Source: Entrophospora sp. SA101
Lineage: Eukaryota; Glomeromycota; Glomeromycetes; Entrophosporales; Entrophosporaceae
DNA: 16,780 bases
NCBI GenBank assembly: GCA_958430865.1
Contig: CAUDNR010000343.1
Coordinates: forward strand, 17,231-34,010
Direction of reading: 5' to 3'
Position numbers and translations under genes: made by a program. Shown in pieces: positions 8,794 to 16,780 of this stretch (position 1 is the first letter of the stretch; each line of letters begins with the position of its first letter). The notes beneath the pieces were generated by a model. The model worked only from the letters and a program-made list of their open reading frames with translations. It was not told the DNA's origin and made no database searches.

Positions 8794-9193
8794 ATGTTTA
8801 CAAGTCGTGTACACACAGGAGAAGTATTTGAAATTTTAGCCTTGGACAATTCAATTAGTGATGGAGGTGGTTGTTCAATTACGATTGGTAAAACTGGATC
8901 TGTTTTAATTGTTTGTAAGAATGGTGATAGCATCTCTGTCAATGGTTTGTACTTTATAATTAATTTAGTCTTGTTAGAATTAAATGATAATTGATTAATT
9001 GAATTTTTATTATTTGATTTTTGAAGGAATTTGTCTAACGGTAACAAGATTCGATAGTTTGGCTTCATGATTTGAAGTTGAACTTCCACCTGAAACTCTT
9101 AGAAGAACGAATCTTGGAGAATTAAAAATTGGTGATAAAGTAAATTTAGTAAGACCTTTAACATCATCATTTAATGATGAACATTTTCTACAA
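8794..9193 (+). pseudogene. RIB5: Riboflavin synthase (alpha chain) N-terminal barrel fragment with a nonsense codon
   Basis: Exons 8794-8944 and 9027-9193, joined over intron 8945-9026 (GTTTGT...GAAG), encode the first lumazine-binding barrel: MFT start, GEVFEILALDNS, GDSISVNG, ICLTVTRFDS, PPETLRRTNLGELKIGDKVNL and a final NDEHFLQ. Riboflavin synthase joins two 6,7-dimethyl-8-ribityllumazine molecules to make riboflavin and normally has two such barrels of about 95 residues each; the second is absent. An in-frame TGA at 9068-9070 (before FEVEL) interrupts the reading, and the family's MFTG-IVE start reads MFTSRV. The match stops exactly at an exon-intron boundary (GTAAGT at 9194). The next exon of the normal gene (GHVD...) is not found; a zinc-finger ORF follows within 30 bases. 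I call it a decayed partial copy. Confidence 0.85.
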
Positions 9194-9220
9194 GTAAGTT
9201 TTAACAATCAGTCAATATAT

Positions 9221-9583
9221 ATGATTCGTAACAATAACAAAGAAACTTTCCTCTTACCCTCTTCGCCGTCTTCTTTTAACTGCAAGCATAAATGCGATAT
9301 ATGTCAAAGGTCTTATAATCGATTAGAACATTTAGTTCGTCATAGTAGAGTACATACTGGAGAGAAGAAATCACATGAATGCAATTGGGGCAGATGTACC
9401 AAAAAATTCTCCAGATCAGATCAACTCACAAGACATCGTCGAACACATAATAACAATTCATTACGGCATAAATTGAAATTATCAGATGGTTCGTCATATA
9501 TTCGTATCGGTGGAGTAGGATTGGTTGTTAAAACCATTATGCCATTGAAAGAAAGTGGTGATAAAGTGAAATCAAAATTATGA
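9221..9583 (+). CDS. Two-finger C2H2 zinc-finger protein (Mig1/CreA-like fingers), possibly partial
   Basis: A 120-residue frame with an ATG at 9221 carries two complete C2H2 fingers. Finger 1 starts CDIC with C-x2-C-x12-H-x3-H and the tract RLEHLVRHSRVH; it is followed by a TGEK linker; finger 2 starts CNWGRC with C-x4-C-x12-H-x3-H and FSRSDQLTRH. The pair RLEH-xxRH and FSRSD-LTRH resembles the DNA-binding fingers of the Mig1/CreA glucose repressors, though the usual repressor tail is missing and the C-terminal ~45 residues are unrecognised. Such proteins bind GC-rich promoter sites in the nucleus. A pyrimidine tract and CTGCAAG acceptor at 9263-9286 lie just before finger 1 in phase 0, so the true exon could begin at 9287 and the ATG at 9221 could be fortuitous. 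AATAAA follows at 9588-9593. It may be a live small gene or another fragment. Confidence 0.6.
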   Translation: MIRNNNKETFLLPSSPSSFNCKHKCDICQRSYNRLEHLVRHSRVHTGEKKSHECNWGRCTKKFSRSDQLTRHRRTHNNNSLRHKLKLSDGSSYIRIGGVGLVVKTIMPLKESGDKVKSKL

Positions 9584-9701
9584 TGGTAATAAATGAAAAT
9601 TATATCGAATAAGAAATATTTGGATAAATAAATTAAAATAAATGACATAGTATAGTGCTTAATTTATCTGATAAATTAAACAAATAATTATACTCTTTAT
9701 T

Positions 9702-10472
9702 TCAGTTAATAATATTAATTAAAAAATCAGAATTCCATGATATGGCTAAATTCGGCATATCATAATATCCATATTGGCATTCTATACTCGGAAATTTGAT
9801 TTCTAATTTCTCTTTAATTTTGCTATGAATTATTTGGATAGCATTATAACAATTATTAACTCCAATTTCAAGATCGGAAGTACAAATCTTATTATCATCT
9901 GAAAACTTAAAAGAAATATATGTTTCAAATCTTTCCAATGACTTGTAAATTGGTTCTTCTAAAACATTTATAATATCATCAATAATTTTCCTATGTTTTA
10001 AACTAACTTCACGCAATCTTTGATTTGGAAAAGGTATTTGAAAATAATCCAATTCATTTTCAAGTTCCATTCGTGATATATTAAAATTGTCCGCTTTCCG
10101 GCTATGATCAAATGGATCCCATAAATATTTACCTGTACGGTAATATTCCATTATATAATGAAAAGCTCTTCCATTTCTATCAAAAAAATATTCATTGTCA
10201 TTATCAGTTGGTTTTAAAAGACTTTTATTTCTCTCTTGAAACATTGTGCCTAAGAGTGTATTTGGATATTGTGTAAGTGTTGATATATAAGTCACATACT
10301 TTTATTTTTTTTTTTTCAAAAATAAAAATTTTAATAATTACTTCAATTAATGTTATAAAAAGCCATTATTATTTGAAGCTAAATATTCACATACTTTAAT
10401 GCCTCCAACATTCAAAGTAATTCTTTCGTTAATATCTTTGGTTTCTCTTTGATGATTACTACTTTCCTCCAT
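9702..10472 (-). CDS. KCTD-like BTB protein (potassium-channel tetramerisation type), two exons
   Basis: Exon 1 runs from the ATG at 10472 to 10395 (26 codons) and exon 2 from 10298 to the TGA at 9704-9702, separated by intron 10299-10394 (GTATGT...AAAG). The join restores the family core ITLNVGGIK followed by YVTYISTLTQYPNT. The 224-residue product has the T1-type BTB fold at about 18-115: NVGGIK, LLGTMFQERN, EYFFDRNG (62-69), FHYIMEYYRTGK, ELDYFQIP (108-115). The following ~105 residues are an unassigned helical tail. Members of this family form oligomers and often act as adaptors for Cullin-3 ubiquitin ligases; that role is inferred from family knowledge only. The frame has no defects and I consider the gene intact. 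It is convergent with the zinc-finger ORF, with about 120 bases between stops. Confidence 0.85.
10299..10394 (-). other. Intron of the KCTD-like BTB gene
   Basis: On the minus strand it begins GTATGTG at 10394 and ends in an A-rich run plus AAAG at 10299. Phase 0; the splice falls inside the first conserved block (GGIK joined to YVTY), which supports it. Confidence 0.8.
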
Positions 10473-10689
10473 GTTTTTTTTTTTTATGAGGATGTATCCG
10501 TTTAATAATCAACAAAACTTTATACTAATACTAATACTAATATGGATATCTAGATATTTTCCCGTTAAATGGGAAGATTTTACAAATGATACACATATAA
10601 ACTCGATGAGTCGAACGCAAGCAATCAATTGTTTAAAGTACTTTATAATATAAATAAATGTCTGACTTATCGCATTTACAAGTGATAAT

Positions 10690-11131
10690 AGTCCATTTAC
10701 CAAAATTGTGAAATTATTCACATAATTACATTCCCAAGCCTGAAAGTTATTTCTCAATTCTTCTTTGATTCTTTTGTGATATATTTTGCATATTTTATAA
10801 CTGTTGCTAGTTTTAATTTTAACAGTACGAGAATGACTATATATTACTTCTTCATCTGTAAAAATAGTGTATCCTTGCTTTCTACAAGCATTCATTGACC
10901 CATATATCTTTTCCCTCTAAAAAACCTACAATTTCCTCTATAATTTTTTATGTTTCAAGTCATAATCAAAACCTTTCTTGCGATATCAACAAACAATTTT
11001 CTGATACTCTGCTACTGCTACGATATCATTCCATTATATAGTGAGATGCCCTTCCATTTCTATCAAAAAAATATTCATTACTATTATTAGTTGGTTTAAT
11101 AAATTTTCAAGAAGCATCAAAATATTATCAG
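10690..11131 (-). pseudogene. Decayed tandem copy of the KCTD-like BTB gene
   Basis: Reading leftwards, this tract mirrors the intact neighbour piece by piece in broken frames: KPTNNSNEYFFDRNGRA and SHYIME near 11020-11105 (intact: KPTDNDNEYFFDRNGRAFHYIME), LKHKK then EEIVGFLEG near 10915-10965, and SYKICKIYHKRIKEELRNNF then AWECNY near 10728-10805 (intact: CYNAIQIIHSKIKEKLEIKF then SIECQY). A TGA at 11028-11026 interrupts the BTB part, the section between 10965 and 11020 is scrambled, and several frame changes are needed. The 5' exon with the NVGGIK core is not seen. It is in the same orientation as the intact gene and about 200 bases upstream of it, so a tandem duplication followed by decay is the simplest account. 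Confidence 0.8.
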
Positions 11132-11877
11132 AAACAAATGATTGTTATTTAAATTAACCAAATTTTTGGTAAGTAAATAGATACTTTAACAGTGATGTCC
11201 GTCTGTATTTTCGTTCTGTGGTCTTTGGAGGCTCTCCTTCCCGAAAATCATATTAAATTATAACTATCGCAGCATTTTTTTCAAACATTTTCACCTTCCC
11301 GCAGTACAAAATTCAATCTCCTTCTGGAAAGAGCGGTTGAGGTTCAGCAATGTTAGATGTTGCAGTTATAGTGACAAATCATAATGATATACAAGGATAA
11401 TATTGTAACTGAGGCAATGTATGCATCAGAAGAAGTTAAACGAGCAAAAATCCATGTTGGTTTGGTTAATACATCAATTCTATTTATAGCCAGGAGAAAT
11501 CTACATTTTATTTATGTCCATAATATACAAAACGTTCTAAGCTCGGTGACTTATCCGAGCGAAACTATCTGTGTAGGTAGATGGTTTGTTATACAAATAT
11601 CATTAAACCTGAAACCATTATTTATTTTATTATATAAATATCATTAATACTAACGCTATTTATTTCAAAATTCTTGATAATAATAATAATGAATCTTAGA
11701 AATAAGACTAATTTAAATTAGTAATTATATAAAAAAGTAGCTACAATAGCACATGACACAACAATAATTATTTTATTTATATACATAAAATAAAAACTAT
11801 GCAATTTAATATTGAAAATTTTTTGCCAATATGAAAACATATATATATAAATAAAAAACTCAATTACATTATCATCA
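11132..11877. other. Spacer upstream of the BTB remnant and downstream of the helicase
   Basis: No gene can be supported. An 87-codon frame at 11384-11647 has a protein-like middle (VTEAMYASEEVKRAKIHVG) but no recognised family, a stop just before its ATG, and low-complexity ends. A short hairpin GCTCGG-8 bases-CCGAGC occurs at about 11541-11560. On the minus strand an AATAAA at 11777-11772, about 100 bases past the helicase stop, is a plausible polyadenylation signal for that gene. Confidence 0.5.
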
Positions 11878-15801
<3,924 letters not shown>

Positions 15802-16042
15802 ATTTTTATTTATTATGATAAACTCTAAAATTAATATTAATATTAAATAATTAAAATATTAATTGGAAATGATGGACGCATTACATTTAAACTTGTCAAA
15901 ATTGTTAACCAAGTCTGATTTATAGATATTAGAGTTGGATATCATTTTAAAGCTCGCGCTAATGTTTTAAAAGCAAAGGTCTTTATACTTTAAAACTACT
16001 TTGTCTGATAATTGGATTAAAAGTTATGAAGATGATGACATT
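15802..16042. promoter_or_regulatory. Upstream region of the helicase gene
   Basis: About 240 bases between the helicase ATG and the end of the upstream minus-strand remnant. It must include the helicase 5' leader and promoter. The part next to the ATG is an ATTAAT-rich tract (15826-15865); no specific binding site is recognised. Confidence 0.4.
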
Positions 16043-16571
16043 TTATTTATATTTCTCCAAAATATTTGATGGATTATTCATTTTTATAAATTTTAAAATT
16101 TTAAAAGTAATATTTACAATGGAACTGCTAATATACAAAATCTGATATTTGTGATGAATTCTAATACTGATTTGATAAAAGCCATATAATGAATGTCTTG
16201 ATGGATGAGTAAAATATGAGGAATTTGGCAGAGTTGGAAATAAACCCTTGATAATTTTGATCTGGGATTCTTTTCCATGTAAGATGATGGTTCCATCCAG
16301 GGTGTTTTGGAAAAATTCCAATGGTTGAATCTCACTTGGTTCCTTTCATTTTGTGCAAATCAAAGCATAGGCAGACAGGGTTAGAGTTGACAATACCCTG
16401 GCCATTATCCAATATGTTCAAGGTGTATTGTGGCTTTGTGTTCCTGATGATAGTGGATGGTTGAGTTGGTAAATTTGGTTGAGGTGATTGATTATCATTT
16501 TGAATTGGTGATTGAGATGGTGGAGTTGGAGTTGCTTGTGGTTGTTTGTGATGCTGTTGTTGGATTCTACA
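16043..16571 (-). pseudogene. Unrecognised Gln/Pro-rich protein remnant with a one-base frameshift
   Basis: From a possible acceptor (GTAAG before 16571) a frame of 79 codons runs leftwards: a Gln/Pro/Thr-rich stretch (PQATPTPPSQSPIQNDNQ) and then a globular-looking end (YTLNILDNGQGIVNSN, VCLCFDLHKMKGTK) closed by TGA at 16334-16332. One base later another frame continues smoothly with EIQPLEFFQNTLDG, SQIKIIKGLFPTLPNSS and SRHSLYGFYQ and ends at 16043. The base at 16334 looks like an insertion; alternatively GTGAGA at 16335-16330 is a splice donor with no clear acceptor. I recognise no family. Composition is clearly richer than the surrounding AT spacer, so it was probably coding. Whether it is a broken gene or a piece of a mobile element cannot be told. 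Confidence 0.5.
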
Positions 16572-16705
16572 CTTACATATTGGGTTGAAACAAATTTATA
16601 TAAGTGATATGTGAGAAAAAAAGATCATATCACTGTATAGATTTGAAGAATTTCACATTTACATATTACTATGTATCTTATGAAATAAAGTGATTGAAAT
16701 GATTA

Positions 16706-16780
16706 TATGGGACATACTGCAACAAAACCAGACAAAGTGAACATTTGTATTACCAAGAATTTCAGGGATCAAAATTTAGT
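16706..16780 (+). repeat. Diverged dispersed repeat, copy B (runs to the window end)
   Basis: Same orientation as the similar stretch at 2857-2930: a shared start (TATGGG-CAT-CT-GCA-CAAAAC) and a shared end (CAGGGAT-C-AA-ATTTAG). The middle includes CAGACAAAGTGAACATTTGT. The two copies are 13.8 kb apart, so this is an interspersed rather than tandem repeat. Confidence 0.45.

Noticed and set aside
9068..9070. In-frame TGA in the riboflavin synthase fragment as a selenocysteine codon
   Set aside because: Riboflavin synthase has no selenocysteine forms, fungi generally lack the pathway, and the fragment has other defects; a nonsense mutation is simpler.
10509..10895. 128-codon minus-strand ORF taken as a complete gene
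   Set aside because: Only its first part matches the tail of the neighbouring BTB protein; the rest is spacer read-through, so it is part of a decayed copy.
11384..11647. 87-codon plus-strand ORF with a protein-like middle
   Set aside because: Stop just upstream, no family recognised, low-complexity ends; too weak to annotate as a gene.

Overview
The window is a piece of a eukaryotic nuclear genome, most likely from an arbuscular mycorrhizal fungus of the Rhizophagus type (Glomeromycotina). The clues are very AT-rich DNA, short introns of about 70-130 bases, fungal-style splice sites, and BTB-TLDc and potassium-channel-tetramerisation-type BTB proteins, which are heavily expanded in that group. 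The species is an inference from gene content; no rRNA or other marker is present.

Left part (1-5790). The minus strand at 1-227 holds the start of an unrecognised single-pass membrane protein that runs off the window. On the plus strand at 1015-2652 lies a glycosyltransferase of the GT5 (glycogen/alpha-glucan synthase) type that has no start codon in frame and lacks the usual N-terminal substrate-binding segment. From 2653 to 5792 I see no gene, only AT-rich DNA with one convincing 26-position hairpin (3743-3809), a nested hairpin (3112-3168) and a stretch resembling the far right end of the window.

Middle part (5793-11131). This is a cluster of gene remains: a 5'-truncated DNA topoisomerase I that keeps its introns (5793-6775), a 5'-truncated and frameshifted BTB-TLDc gene (7286-8454), the first barrel of riboflavin synthase with a nonsense codon (8794-9193), a two-finger C2H2 zinc-finger ORF (9221-9583), an apparently intact two-exon KCTD-like BTB gene on the minus strand (9702-10472), and a decayed copy of that same gene next to it (about 10690-11131).

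Right part (11878-16780). The minus strand carries a complete DDX42-type DEAD-box RNA helicase. I could assemble 20 exons in frame (721 residues) from splice sites and conserved helicase motifs; one intron appears to be GC-AG. Upstream of it, 16043-16571 holds an unrecognised glutamine/proline-rich coding remnant with a one-base frameshift.

No operon logic applies. The only genes that look fully functional inside the window are the helicase and the KCTD-like BTB gene; the GT5 gene may be functional if a missing first exon exists elsewhere. I found no CRISPR array, tRNA, rRNA or intact transposon, and no convincing new multi-gene system. The most notable signals are the pile-up of truncated gene fragments, a possible in-frame exon junction between riboflavin synthase and the zinc fingers, and the GC-AG intron in the helicase.
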